Below are positions 1 to 8,057 of a stretch of DNA of 64,000 nucleotides, in pieces. This stretch comes from Palsa-147 sp963771905. GTDB lineage: Bacteria > Acidobacteriota > Terriglobia > Acidiferrales > UBA7541. The DNA is taken from contig CAVYVI010000009.1 in the NCBI GenBank assembly GCA_963771905.1, forward strand, positions 744,001 to 808,000, written 5' to 3'. The first letter of the stretch is position 1. Each line of letters starts with the position of its first letter. The translations under genes were made by a program, and so were the position numbers. The notes beneath the pieces are model-generated. The model was not told where the DNA came from. It worked only from the letters and a program-made list of their open reading frames with translations, and did no database searches.

Positions 1-234
1 GTCTTCGGGCTGCCGAGCGACGTCGATGCCGTTGACGCTTATGCGTCCGGCGGTGGGCGCGATGAGGCCACAGATCATCTTGAGCGTTGTGGTTTTGCCC
101 GCGCCGTTCGGCCCCACGAGTCCGAAAATCTCACCAGCCGAGACGGCAAGATTCAGCCGATTGGCCGCCACGATGCTACCGCCGTCGCCGGAAGTCGAGT
201 CGTACTCCTTCGTGATGTTTTCGAGGCGAATCAT
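1..234 (-). CDS. ABC transporter ATP-binding protein (N-terminal part; runs off the window)
   Basis: The minus strand reads from an ATG at 234 through 78 codons to the window edge without a stop. The protein starts MIRLENITKEYDS and contains the Walker A motif GPNGAGKTT at about residues 41-49, followed by a typical LKMICGL-x-PTAGRISVNG stretch. This is the nucleotide-binding subunit of an ABC exporter, of the kind usually followed by a permease gene. That permease would lie to the left of the window. The signature and Walker B motifs are outside the window, so the substrate cannot be guessed. The plus-strand open frame over the same bases is a shadow. Confidence 0.85.
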   Translation of the reverse strand, partial: MIRLENITKEYDSTSGDGGSIVAANRLNLAVSAGEIFGLVGPNGAGKTTTLKMICGLIAPTAGRISVNGIDVARQPED

Positions 235-496
235 GGAACTCGCGGATTCTCGTCCTCCATTGGTCCTAAGTCAATATCACGATCTGTACCGGCAGAGCGA
301 TCGGAAGCATCGCCCTGCTGGCGGAAAGCGGCTGGGAAGGCCTCGTGTAACCGTGGACGCCGCGAGGATTAGCTCCCTACGCGCGACGGGCGTTCGTGGC
401 GCCAAATCACGGCAGAAATGGGAATTAGCAAGGGGTCGGCCCGGCGGGCGTTTTGTGGCTTGCCCAAAATCCTGTGAATTGGGTGAAAGTACCGCT

Positions 497-1264
497 TTAT
501 TGGACGGGGTTTATCTGCGCGATCTCAAGCAGTCGCATGAGCAAGCTAGCGAGAGCTAAGTAGTCGTGTCCACGCAGTGGATCGTCAAATAGTCGATTGT
601 CGTGGGCCTTCGCATTGCGCAGACCGACTACGCCTTTGAACAGAAGAAAAATGGCGCGTTGTTCATCTTGTTCGGCCTCTGAACCTAGGCCATTGAACTG
701 CACAACAGGTGTTTGTCTGTCGCACGCGAAAGCCTTGTTCATTAGCGAATCCCCATCATCTGGAATTCGAGAGACAGCCTTTACCTGAGCGATTACACGG
801 ATATAGCCTTCCAGCGCGGCGGATTTGTAATGACCGCTCCGATATAGATCGCCGCTAACCCGCTCGATTTCGGAATGGAAAATGTACCGGTCTGGAGCGG
901 TTCTTGCACTCGGTGGGGCAAGATCCTCGAGCTGCTCGACGAACCCTTCCAGCAAAGCTTTCCTCTTCTCTGTAGTGAGCGTATGTTCTTGCTGAATTTC
1001 AGAATCCGATGGGTTGAAGTGAGGCACGCTACAGTCCGCACGCATAAAAGCTAGGGTGTTCTCATGCCGTTCTCCACCCGGTTTTCCAAAACTCTGATTC
1101 AGAATATTTTCTGTTGAATTGAGCCAGACATCGATCTGTGGGTCGTCGAAACGCATTGCTGCGATTGCGTTAGCGCGTTGGCTCTGGCGCCGAAGGAACG
1201 CGATAGCTTGGCTTGGAGAAAGAATTGGTGGAATCGATTCCTGTTGGGTTTTTCTCGACGTCAT
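497..1264 (-). CDS. TIGR02391-type (Ymh-like) protein with a HEPN-like RNA-binding or RNase motif
   Basis: A 255-residue soluble protein. The C-terminal half (about 130-250) has the layout I recognise for the TIGR02391/Ymh family: GDLYRSGHYKSAALEGY, then FKGVVGLRNAKAH, then a closing helix with LASLLMRLLEIA. RNAKAH fits the R-x4-H motif of HEPN domains, which act as RNases or toxin-like effectors in several defence and abortive-infection systems. The N-terminal half is unassigned. The start lies 1 bp after the stop of the gene at 1266-2099, so the two form an operon. Function in defence is inference only; the family assignment is moderately secure. Confidence 0.7.
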   Translation of the reverse strand: MTSRKTQQESIPPILSPSQAIAFLRRQSQRANAIAAMRFDDPQIDVWLNSTENILNQSFGKPGGERHENTLAFMRADCSVPHFNPSDSEIQQEHTLTTEKRKALLEGFVEQLEDLAPPSARTAPDRYIFHSEIERVSGDLYRSGHYKSAALEGYIRVIAQVKAVSRIPDDGDSLMNKAFACDRQTPVVQFNGLGSEAEQDEQRAIFLLFKGVVGLRNAKAHDNRLFDDPLRGHDYLALASLLMRLLEIAQINPVQ

Positions 1265-1265
1265 A

Positions 1266-2099
1266 CTATTTTCCTTCGGGAGTCTCTGGTTGAGGTGGTC
1301 GAGCGCCCATAAGGGGCATCACTCCCTCCATTGTGTACCGGACGAACTGCTTGCCAAGTTCAGTTAGTTCGTACCGCTTTTCATTGTCGAACGCAGAAGT
1401 CATTGTGGAGGAAGTTTCTCCGCGAGGCTTAGGATCCGCTTTCAGATAGCGGCCGAAGTAGTCTTTTTTCCGGTGCTGTCGAATGATGTGTCCTGTGCTG
1501 AGGTCACCAATCAACAGTCTGAATAGATCCGCCTCGGCTGAGTCCTCCCTCACCGCTGCACCATGAACTCCAGCCCATATATCACGACGCGTGCAACCCT
1601 CGCTCGTGTAGATATACTTCGTTACCGCAAAATGTGATTCTGAGTATGTTTCGATCCACTGGATAAACATGCGCACCACATCATCGGAGCAAATCCGGTG
1701 TACTGCGGCATTGATCAAGAGATTGCGGACTAGGACTCGCTTCTCTTCGCTTTCTGCCGCCGACCAATCACGGAAGCATTTCTTGATCAGCTTCAAGTAT
1801 TCAGGGCTCTCAATGCGCTCGAGGATTTTCGCGTCGTTCAGGTTTAAGCGCGACAGTATCTCGGCGATCGTGAGGCCAATTTCTCGAACTTCATCCTCTT
1901 GAAGTTTGAGCCAGCTGGCGAATACCTTGTTGAAACGCTCTTGTTCTGCCTCAGCCCACACCCCGCCAGCAGCTGCCAAGCCACCGCCCACGCCTGGAAT
2001 GCCGCCGAGGCAAGCGAGAACAAATCTTGCAAATCTCGGACCGTGACCATGCGAGAGTGCCTCATTTAAATCCTTGTCGAGTTTATCTTTCTCGTTCAT
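1266..2099 (-). CDS. Hypothetical protein with a glycine-rich hydrophobic segment, partner of the HEPN-like gene
   Basis: I do not recognise this 277-residue protein. A short hydrophobic Gly/Ala-rich segment (GGIPGVGGGLAAAGGVWA, about residues 32-49) follows a charged N-terminus and could be membrane-interacting. The next 60 residues are helical and acidic (LKLQEDEVREIGLTIAEILS). The C-terminal part contains ELTELGKQFVRYTMEG, a winged-helix-like closing pattern. It is the first gene of a two-gene operon with the HEPN-like gene 1 bp downstream. An accessory or defence role is only a guess from context. Confidence 0.65.
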   Translation of the reverse strand: MNEKDKLDKDLNEALSHGHGPRFARFVLACLGGIPGVGGGLAAAGGVWAEAEQERFNKVFASWLKLQEDEVREIGLTIAEILSRLNLNDAKILERIESPEYLKLIKKCFRDWSAAESEEKRVLVRNLLINAAVHRICSDDVVRMFIQWIETYSESHFAVTKYIYTSEGCTRRDIWAGVHGAAVREDSAEADLFRLLIGDLSTGHIIRQHRKKDYFGRYLKADPKPRGETSSTMTSAFDNEKRYELTELGKQFVRYTMEGVMPLMGARPPQPETPEGK

Positions 2100-2201
2100 T
2101 GTCTAGCCGCTATACAGTTTACCCGAGGCAGGTACATTCTTCATGGAAATGAAAAGGCCAAACCCTTCGGCTCGGCCCGTGGTAAATGAGTTTGTTGAAG
2201 G

Positions 2202-2390
2202 CTATTTCTGCGGCTTCTTGAACATCCGCGTCGGCTGATTTGGCACTTTTGGGATTTTCGGGTCAAACTTAACCGTCCTCACCGCTTGTTTTTTCTTCAA
2301 CCGTGCTTCCTGGCCGACGTGACGACGCCGTTCCTTACCAGGCCACACCTTGCTGCTCCGCGAATTCGGATCGTGAACAGTGGCCTTCAA
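2202..2390 (-). CDS. Small basic ORF, possibly the end of a degraded gene
   Basis: A 62-codon frame from a TTG start, very rich in Lys and Arg, ending FKKPQK. The same frame stays open for about 70 nt upstream of the TTG with protein-like sequence (YEREYEKNVFGVIYVGLPEL) and then meets a TGA, with no ATG. This looks more like the surviving 3' part of a frameshifted gene than a complete small gene. No function can be given. The rest of 2100-2714 shows no convincing gene. Confidence 0.25.
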   Translation of the reverse strand: MKATVHDPNSRSSKVWPGKERRRHVGQEARLKKKQAVRTVKFDPKIPKVPNQPTRMFKKPQK

Positions 2391-2714
2391 CTCCGGTAGG
2401 CCGACGTAAATTACTCCGAAGACGTTCTTCTCGTACTCTCTTTCATACTGACAGTATTTCGGTCACTTGCCGGCGACTCGCGCTGTCAAGATCCGATCAA
2501 CCGCAGGCCGTGGCTTTACGTCTTACAGTGTTGTTTGGATTGTCCTTTCAACCTTCTCCTTCAATGCCGGCGCAAGTTCCATTGGCATTTCCTCCATGCC
2601 GCAACGTCCAATCAACGCAGCCGGGAGGTCAAGCGCCAGTCGTACTGCGACCCGTGGCCCGCGAGGTGCTAGCCAATGGTCGCGGCGGATGTTTGAGGTG
2701 GTAAACTACCGCTC

Positions 2715-3254
2715 ATGCTAAATCCTATGGCGACAGCAGATGAGAAGAAGGATTTCCTAGAAAAGGACCTGTATGATGCGCTTCGTTGGACATTTGTGAG
2801 CGCGGTCGCTTGGTACGGTGGAGATGGTCGACCAGAACGTGTGCTCGGGATGTTCACCAATTTTGTGCAAGCCCGCGCTCTGTACGAGTTCTACTTCACT
2901 AGCGGGACCAAGCTTGACGACTCTCGTGCTCGCCACTTCGCCCCCTCGTGGACTGAGCCAAAAAGCCCTTTATACTCGAAGTACATGCAGAACGACACGC
3001 CAGCCAACAAGCGAGTGTTCCATCTCGTTTACGGCCGGAGCAGCGCCGCCAACGCGGGAGGGCCGGGGCATGATGGTCCTGACCACCTTAAGAACCAGGT
3101 GCTGGAGTTTGCCAAGGACTTGCGTCGGCTCACAGAAAAGTTTATCGAATGCGTTGAGCCGCAGTTTTGCGACATCGCTCGAACGGCATTGAAGAACGCG
3201 CTCAACAAGGCCGCGCAGACGGCAGATCACTACGGCATCCCGAACCCGCTCTAA
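2715..3254 (+). CDS. Hypothetical protein (179 aa)
   Basis: A soluble protein with no recognised family. It is rich in aromatic residues (LYEFYFTSG, HFAPSWTEP) and ends in a helical segment that closes with DHYGIPNPL. A second in-frame ATG at 2727 (MATADEKKDFL) is an equally good start. It stands 33 bp upstream of the FRG-domain gene in the same direction and may be co-transcribed with it. Base composition is similar to the other island genes. Confidence 0.6.
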   Translation: MLNPMATADEKKDFLEKDLYDALRWTFVSAVAWYGGDGRPERVLGMFTNFVQARALYEFYFTSGTKLDDSRARHFAPSWTEPKSPLYSKYMQNDTPANKRVFHLVYGRSSAANAGGPGHDGPDHLKNQVLEFAKDLRRLTEKFIECVEPQFCDIARTALKNALNKAAQTADHYGIPNPL

Positions 3255-3287
3255 GCGGGGGGATACCTGTTCTGAAATGAGGGCACT

Positions 3288-3605
3288 GTGGTACATTCCA
3301 CGGCAATGCCTCACGCCAGACCACTGTTTGCGGATTCGCTTTCCAAGTTCATCTCCGTTGTAACGGGCCTGCGCGACAACTGGCGAATCGAAGATGAGCA
3401 ACAGGCAAGACAGCCTGATGAGAAAGCTTTTGAACCAAGGCAGTATTGGTACCGCGGCGTGTCGAAGGCGAACTATGATTTGAAGCCAAAGATGTACCGT
3501 AAATCTGGGTACGAGGCGGTAAGAAAATATGCCCGAAGAAAGGCGAACGAAAACGAAATAACTCGAGCTTTCAAGAGTTCGGCGGCGCAGCTAACAGCTT
3601 GTTGA
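3288..3605 (+). pseudogene. FRG-domain protein, 5' fragment (split by an IS5-type element)
   Basis: This is the first part of an FRG-domain gene. YWYRGVSKANYDLKPKMYR carries the F/Y-R-G core that names the domain. The start is a GTG with a GAGGG ribosome site 4-5 nt upstream; an ATG at 3306 lacks one. The native reading frame ends at 3594, where the insertion sequence begins. The last three codons and the TGA come from the IS end. If the IS and one CTAA copy are removed, the frame continues without interruption into 4869-5428, giving a protein of 288 residues. FRG domains occur in uncharacterised, often phage- or defence-associated proteins. Confidence 0.8.
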
Positions 3606-4864
3606 AGAATTTAGTTTTCGAAGTTTTTTCGTTCTCAGTTTTGAGTTTTCGCTGAGTTGTAAGGGAGTGGTTTGGGTTTTTCTATCTACCGAGCCGGCTC
3701 GTCGAAGCCACGTGTCACGTTCTGGCCATCAGGTTTCGCAATCGGCACAGGTTGTAGGCGGCCCCGGTGAAAGTAAACAGCCATCCCACCTTGTCGATCC
3801 CTCGCAACTTCACTTTCTTTAGCATCCCGACCATCTTCATCCACCCGAACGACTGCTCCACTCGTTTGCGCTTTCGCTGACTCACCTCATACCCGGCATG
3901 CCGCGTGGTCCGCTCGTCTACCGCGCTCCTGCGATTGCTCGTGTTCTGCGCCACGTGCGGTGTGATGTTCATCCCGCGCAGTTCTCGTACGAATTCTCGC
4001 GTGTCGTAATTCTTGTCTCCTCCCAACGTCACTCGCTTTCCCCGCGGGACGGCCTCGGCCATCAGCAGCGCAGCATCTCGCTCCGCTCTGCCATTCGCCT
4101 CGCTCAGAAAGGTCTGCAGCAAAAGTCCGTTGCGATTCTCCATCATTACATGTCCCATATAGCTCAGCTTCGCCTCGCTCCCTCGGGACTTCGTCCACAA
4201 CCGGGCATCCGGATCCGTAGTCGATTCATGCGTCTGGTTCTTTCTCTTTTCCCCTTTAAAGTCGACCTCTCCTCCCGGTCCAGCGGGCTTCCCACTCCCA
4301 TCCTTTGGTCGGAAACTCTTCTGGCTGGCCCAGGCCTCGATCAGCGTTCCGTCCACCGTGAAATGTTCATCGGACATAAACGGCCTGGCTCGTTCCAGCA
4401 CCCGCTGGAAAAACGACTCGGCAATCTCTTCCTTCAGCAAGCGCTCCCGATTCTTGCTGTACACCGCGTGATTCCACACCACCTCGTCCATCTCCATCCC
4501 CACGAACCACCGGAACAGCAGGTTGTACTGTAGTTGCTCGATCAGCATTCGTTCGCTGCGAACCGAATAGAAGATCTGCAACAGCAGGGACCGCAACAGC
4601 CGCTCCGGCGCTATCGATGGCCGCCCCACGTCCGAGTACAACTTCGCAAACTGCGGGGACATTTCCTTCAGGATCTCATCGACCATCCTGCGGATCGGTC
4701 GCAACGGATGGTCCGTCGGCACTCGCTTCTCTGGAGAAACGTAGCTGAACATTCCTTCTTGCTGATTATCGTCGCCGCGCATTCACTCGCCTCCTTGGTC
4801 TTCCTACTTTCAGACGAGTTTTTTGAATTAAAGTTGCAACGAAACTGCATTTTTCAACAAACTG
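3595..4864 (-). mobile_element. Complete IS5-type insertion sequence (1270 bp) with CTAA target duplication
   Basis: The element is bounded by imperfect terminal inverted repeats: CAGCTTGTTGAAGAATTTAG at the left, and CAGTTTGTTGAAAAATGCAG when the right end is read on the other strand. It is flanked by direct repeats CTAA at 3591-3594 and 4865-4868. A 4-bp YTAR-type duplication is what IS5-group elements make. One DDE transposase gene fills the interior. Because ends, duplication and transposase are all intact, the insertion looks recent and possibly still mobile. Confidence 0.92.
3715..4782 (-). CDS. IS5 family DDE transposase
   Basis: A 355-residue transposase of the DUF772 plus DDE type. 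The N-terminal part contains VGRPSIAPERLLRSLLLQ, and the catalytic acids are visible as TVDGTLIEAW (first D), LGGDKNYDTREFV (second D) and RKRVEQSFGWMK (E). The reading frame is intact. It lies inside the 1270-bp element on the strand opposite to the FRG gene it interrupts. It catalyses cut-and-paste or copy-type movement of the element. It is the only intact transposase gene seen in the window. Confidence 0.93.
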   Translation of the reverse strand: MRGDDNQQEGMFSYVSPEKRVPTDHPLRPIRRMVDEILKEMSPQFAKLYSDVGRPSIAPERLLRSLLLQIFYSVRSERMLIEQLQYNLLFRWFVGMEMDEVVWNHAVYSKNRERLLKEEIAESFFQRVLERARPFMSDEHFTVDGTLIEAWASQKSFRPKDGSGKPAGPGGEVDFKGEKRKNQTHESTTDPDARLWTKSRGSEAKLSYMGHVMMENRNGLLLQTFLSEANGRAERDAALLMAEAVPRGKRVTLGGDKNYDTREFVRELRGMNITPHVAQNTSNRRSAVDERTTRHAGYEVSQRKRKRVEQSFGWMKMVGMLKKVKLRGIDKVGWLFTFTGAAYNLCRLRNLMART

Positions 4865-4868
4865 CTAA

Positions 4869-5428
4869 TCACTGAACCTCATCTACCTACCGACGATAAG
4901 GGTTGGTACTTTCTCATGCAGCATTACGGGGCACCGACAAGACTTCTGGATTGGACGGACGGCGCACTGCTGGCATTGTATTTTGCAGTCAGGGAATTAA
5001 AGAAACCTCGTGACTCTGCTGTTTGGGTCCTAGACCCATCATGGCTGAACGAAAAGACGCTCGGAGTCGAGGAAGAGAACTACCTTTCTGGCATCATGCT
5101 ACCTGAATGGAAGGAAACCGATCCGTGGTTCCCGACGCCGTTTGACCAAACGCTTTATCCGGTAAAGCCGCTTGCACTCGACCCTCCGCATGTGGCGCGA
5201 CGTGTGAGCGTCCAGAGATGTCACTTTACGGTGCATGGAACTAACAAGCGCGGTTTAGATACGCTCGTAGGTCAGAAAGACTCAAGGCTCGTTAAGATTG
5301 TCATTGGCAGAGCAGGGACAGCCGGCATTCTCGACGACTTGGAAACCCTCGGAATCACCGAAACAACCGTATTTCCGGACCTCGAAGGCCTGTGCCGAGA
5401 ATTGCTGCGAACATGGGGCGGACCGTGA
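4869..5428 (+). pseudogene. FRG-domain protein, 3' fragment
   Basis: This is the second half of the split FRG-domain gene. Directly after the right target duplication the frame reads ITEPHLPTDDKGWYFLMQHYG, then APTRLLDWTDGALLALYFAV, the most conserved block of FRG domains (QHYG-x-PTRLLDWT). The frame joins in phase with the 5' fragment. An ATG at 4916 (MQHYGAP) could in theory start a shortened product, but that product would lack the N-terminal R-G core. The C-terminal 100 residues are unassigned. The parent gene was therefore intact until the IS entered. Confidence 0.8.
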
Positions 5429-5449
5429 CCGCTCTGCAGAGGGTCAGAA

Positions 5450-5614
5450 ATGAACGAGCTACTCAGCAAGCTCTCCTCATATAACTTATTCAACTACCTG
5501 CTGGTGGGAGTCATCTTTACTGTCATCGCAAGCGATGCGATCCGCTACCCCATTTCTCAGCAAAACATTTTCGTCGCGGTGTCGTTCAACGTCGCTAGGT
5601 GCTCGCCAAGATGA
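5450..5614 (+). CDS. Small membrane protein, probably truncated (54 aa)
   Basis: An ATG at 5450 opens a 54-codon frame, MNELLSKLSSYNLFNYLLVG, followed by a hydrophobic segment (VIFTVIAS) that gives one membrane span. The start resembles longer small membrane proteins I know from accessory regions, whose sequence goes on past the first span; here it ends early at CSPR. Its TGA overlaps the ATG of the next gene (ATGA at 5611-5614), which suggests translational coupling. It may be a remnant that kept its place in the operon. Confidence 0.45.
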   Translation: MNELLSKLSSYNLFNYLLVGVIFTVIASDAIRYPISQQNIFVAVSFNVARCSPR

Positions 5615-5904
5615 TTACTGCATACGTCAACGAACTGGGGATTGTCCTCCGCTTCGACTCTCCGTCAGATAATTTCTCTCCAGACGTATGGGACCAGCTG
5701 CTAAACGAGCTGAAGTCCCACTACATCCCAAGCTTCTACCAATACGGGAAACGTCTGCACGTGGATCTTGGAGGAGACCCCCCAAAGATACGCGTAGTCA
5801 TTTATTTCACAGACAAAACTGCGACCATGGATGAGGCCGTTTCAATACTGAAGAAACGGAACATCGCTGTGTTCGATGCTCGCGAGACTGTTCGTGGGAA
5901 ATGA
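5611..5904 (+). CDS. Hypothetical small protein (97 aa)
   Basis: No family is recognised. The ATG at 5611 overlaps the stop of the upstream small ORF; a GTG at 5599 is an alternative start that would add four residues. The protein is soluble with alternating strand- and helix-like segments (LHVDLGGDPPKIRVVIYFTD, then MDEAVSILKKRNIAVFDARE). It ends in an ATGA overlap with the gene at 5901. The three genes 5450-6413 therefore form a tightly coupled unit downstream of the FRG gene. Confidence 0.55.
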   Translation: MITAYVNELGIVLRFDSPSDNFSPDVWDQLLNELKSHYIPSFYQYGKRLHVDLGGDPPKIRVVIYFTDKTATMDEAVSILKKRNIAVFDARETVRGK

Positions 5905-6413
5905 AGGACTTTTTCCAAGCGCTGCAAGAAGCTTTCCCGGGTCTACGGACTCATCCGGTCTTGATGGCTCGAATTACGCTAGTCGCAATGGCGGTAGTCG
6001 CCTTGTATTTTGCGAAGGACATGCGGAAGAGTCTATTCCACCCGTTGCATTCAAAGCTGTGCGACCGGATTTTCGCTACAAGCCGGTGGCTGCGCGTCTA
6101 TCAAAATTCCAATGATATGGCTGATTGGAAGTATTACACATCAGAGGTCACGGGCAGCGGTAACACGGGCGATGACCTCATTTGGACGTTGGTCAGCTGG
6201 CCAAGCCTGAAGCCCAAAGATTCTTTCAGAATACACGGAGCCGTTGGGACGGTCGACGCCATTCACGACAGTCAAGTCAAGCTGCTCGCCCGCTGGCAAA
6301 TTGTGCACGACCCTGACGGTATGTTCATTGGCCCCGTCCCAGCTCGTGGACTGCGAAGCTTATTTCGGCGGACGGCAGCCAAGGTGTTTCGAGTATTGGG
6401 TTCATCCTTCTGA
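5901..6413 (+). CDS. Hypothetical membrane-anchored protein (170 aa)
   Basis: One clear N-terminal membrane segment (residues about 22-40, LMARITLVAMAVVALYFA) is followed by a soluble domain of about 125 residues rich in beta-strand patterns (FRIHGAVGTVDAIHDSQVKL). I do not recognise the soluble domain. It starts at an ATGA overlap with the preceding gene, so it is the last member of the coupled three-gene unit. A membrane-linked role together with the truncated membrane protein at 5450 is possible but unproven. Confidence 0.55.
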   Translation: MKDFFQALQEAFPGLRTHPVLMARITLVAMAVVALYFAKDMRKSLFHPLHSKLCDRIFATSRWLRVYQNSNDMADWKYYTSEVTGSGNTGDDLIWTLVSWPSLKPKDSFRIHGAVGTVDAIHDSQVKLLARWQIVHDPDGMFIGPVPARGLRSLFRRTAAKVFRVLGSSF

Positions 6414-6671
6414 GATCACGCCGCGATCATGGTCAATCCGCTTCATATATTTGAACGAAAGAAGCGCCGCGTAGTTTGACGGAGCATGCCGGTTCAGGAA
6501 TTTCTTCATCCTCGCCACTTCAGCTCGAGACAGAGGCAGTACATTCTCCGGGCTGTCTTTCTTCGAGCTGTGTAGGAGTCCAATCTCCCGCCTCGATGCA
6601 GTTGGCTTCCGTTTCCATTCCCGGAAAACACCGTATTTGAACAACAATTTGCAGAACATACTGCCCACCAT
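6402..6671 (-). CDS. Doubtful ORF (89 aa), convergent with the preceding gene
   Basis: An 89-codon minus-strand frame beginning MVGSMFCKLLFKYG and containing LSRAEVARMKKFLNRHAP, which looks protein-like. It overlaps the end of the plus-strand gene at 6413 by 12 bp. No family is recognised and there is no strong ribosome site. It may be the tail of a decayed gene. If it is not real, 6414-6823 is non-coding apart from the 13-bp tandem repeats at 6731-6783. Confidence 0.25.
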   Translation of the reverse strand: MVGSMFCKLLFKYGVFREWKRKPTASRREIGLLHSSKKDSPENVLPLSRAEVARMKKFLNRHAPSNYAALLSFKYMKRIDHDRGVISEG

Positions 6672-6730
6672 GTTGCGCCATCGTGCAACCGATCTCGATG
6701 CGGTTTCCTTCTGTGAACGCGCCTTGCGTC

Positions 6731-6783
6731 GAGATACAGCGCCGAAGATACAGCCTGAACATACATCCTGAAGATACAGTCCT
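6731..6783. repeat. Four imperfect 13-bp tandem repeats (iteron-like)
   Basis: Four consecutive units read GAGATACAGCGCC, GAAGATACAGCCT, GAACATACATCCT and GAAGATACAGTCCT (the last has one extra base). They lie just upstream of the gene that begins at 6824 or 6914 and about 1.3 kb before the HUH/Rep-like gene. Short direct repeats in such a place can be iterons of a replication origin or operator sites for the downstream gene. The sequence alone cannot decide. Confidence 0.6.
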
Positions 6784-6913
6784 CAGGTGACGAACGCTTA
6801 GTCCGGCGCAAATATACTAGGGCATGCCGCAACAACGGGAGTACACTGCCGGACGTCGTCGCTCCGATCCTCAACGATTGAATCGTAGGCGAAGAGGCCC
6901 CCACCCGAACGAA

Positions 6914-7870
6914 ATGAACGACGCAATTCAACCCCCCAATAGACCGATACAAAGGAGCGTGAATCCCAAGAAGGATACAACTGAGGCCGGAAACAAAGGA
7001 CAGACAGGGTACGGCGGGTTTCAACTCTATCGTCGGAAAGAAAACGGCGATATTGGCGACGAGATTGACCGAGAAACTGTAAATGGTCCTGGCGACATGA
7101 AACCTGCCTGCGACCGCCTCCTCGACAGAAACCGGTCGGTCTGTGATTCCATCTTATATTTCACGCCCGACGTGGGATTCCTGGTTCAGCAAGTACCCGC
7201 CCAATCCGAACTCCTGTCGTACATGACGGAGGAGCTGGAGCGCACACTCTCCGCTTCCGATTACAAAAATTTTCGAGAGTATGGATTGGCAGTTCCGAAC
7301 GAAGCATCGCGCCGACTGATTCACACGGTAATCGACAAATTAATTCTTCAAGCGGCAGTCGATATCGGACCGAGTATGTTCTTGCTGCCACAAATTCTGC
7401 AGAGGGTGACCGAATGGCTCACGGAGGTAGACGGAGGCGAGCGTTGGAAAAAACTCGGCAAACAATTTGCTCTTGTCAGCCGAAAGGCTCGGGGCGAAGG
7501 GAGAAAGCCGTTGTCCACTTGGTGGGATCGGTCGAGGAAGAAGACGATTGTTCGCGAGGTTCGCGTCCTAAAGAGGTATCTCCGAGCCAAACTGACAAAT
7601 CGACGGAGTCTGTCCAAGCTGGATTTGGTTGATGCGATGCTGAACACGATCGGGGACCACGCCAACGAGTTTCCAAAACTTATGCAGATTGGAAACGCCT
7701 TCCAGAGTTTTGTCGAATCGGACACCGAGCCTCTCCGAATTCTATTGGATGGAACACTCTCGCCTGCGAACTTTACCGGCGAGCTGATGGAGTTGGTGAC
7801 AGGATACACACCCGAAAGTGCGATCGATATAACCTCGCGCCGAGAGCCACCGCCTGGATCGGAATCGTGA
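6914..7870 (+). CDS. Hypothetical protein of the mobile island (318 aa)
   Basis: No family is recognised. The frame is open from an ATG at 6824, but the first 30 residues from there are Arg/Pro-rich and not protein-like, so I prefer the ATG at 6914 (MNDAIQPPNRP). The region from about residue 75 on is helical, with TEELERTLSASDYKNFREYG and a basic stretch RKKTIVREVRVLKRYLRAKL that could bind nucleic acid. It is the first gene of the plus-strand series that ends in the serine recombinase, which suggests a job in the element. A TATACT box lies at 6813-6818. Confidence 0.55.
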   Translation: MNDAIQPPNRPIQRSVNPKKDTTEAGNKGQTGYGGFQLYRRKENGDIGDEIDRETVNGPGDMKPACDRLLDRNRSVCDSILYFTPDVGFLVQQVPAQSELLSYMTEELERTLSASDYKNFREYGLAVPNEASRRLIHTVIDKLILQAAVDIGPSMFLLPQILQRVTEWLTEVDGGERWKKLGKQFALVSRKARGEGRKPLSTWWDRSRKKTIVREVRVLKRYLRAKLTNRRSLSKLDLVDAMLNTIGDHANEFPKLMQIGNAFQSFVESDTEPLRILLDGTLSPANFTGELMELVTGYTPESAIDITSRREPPPGSES

Positions 7871-8057
7871 AGGCCGGCCGCACTCGCGGATTTGTGTATG
7901 AAATTGCAATTCCGTACATAGATTCGCGCGAAATTTCGTCGTAACCTCATCTGGTCACCCCGAAGCTGAGCTGCCCCAAAGGAAATCACCAAGACGGATT
8001 CAACTCGATACCAAACGTGTGCCTGAATGATAAGGCAATCGGAAGGAAGGAAAAATC

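Noticed and set aside
26..559. 177-codon plus-strand frame at the left edge
   Set aside because: It lies over the reverse complement of the ABC ATPase (clear Walker A on the minus strand), has no domain of its own and its second half is low in protein-like character.
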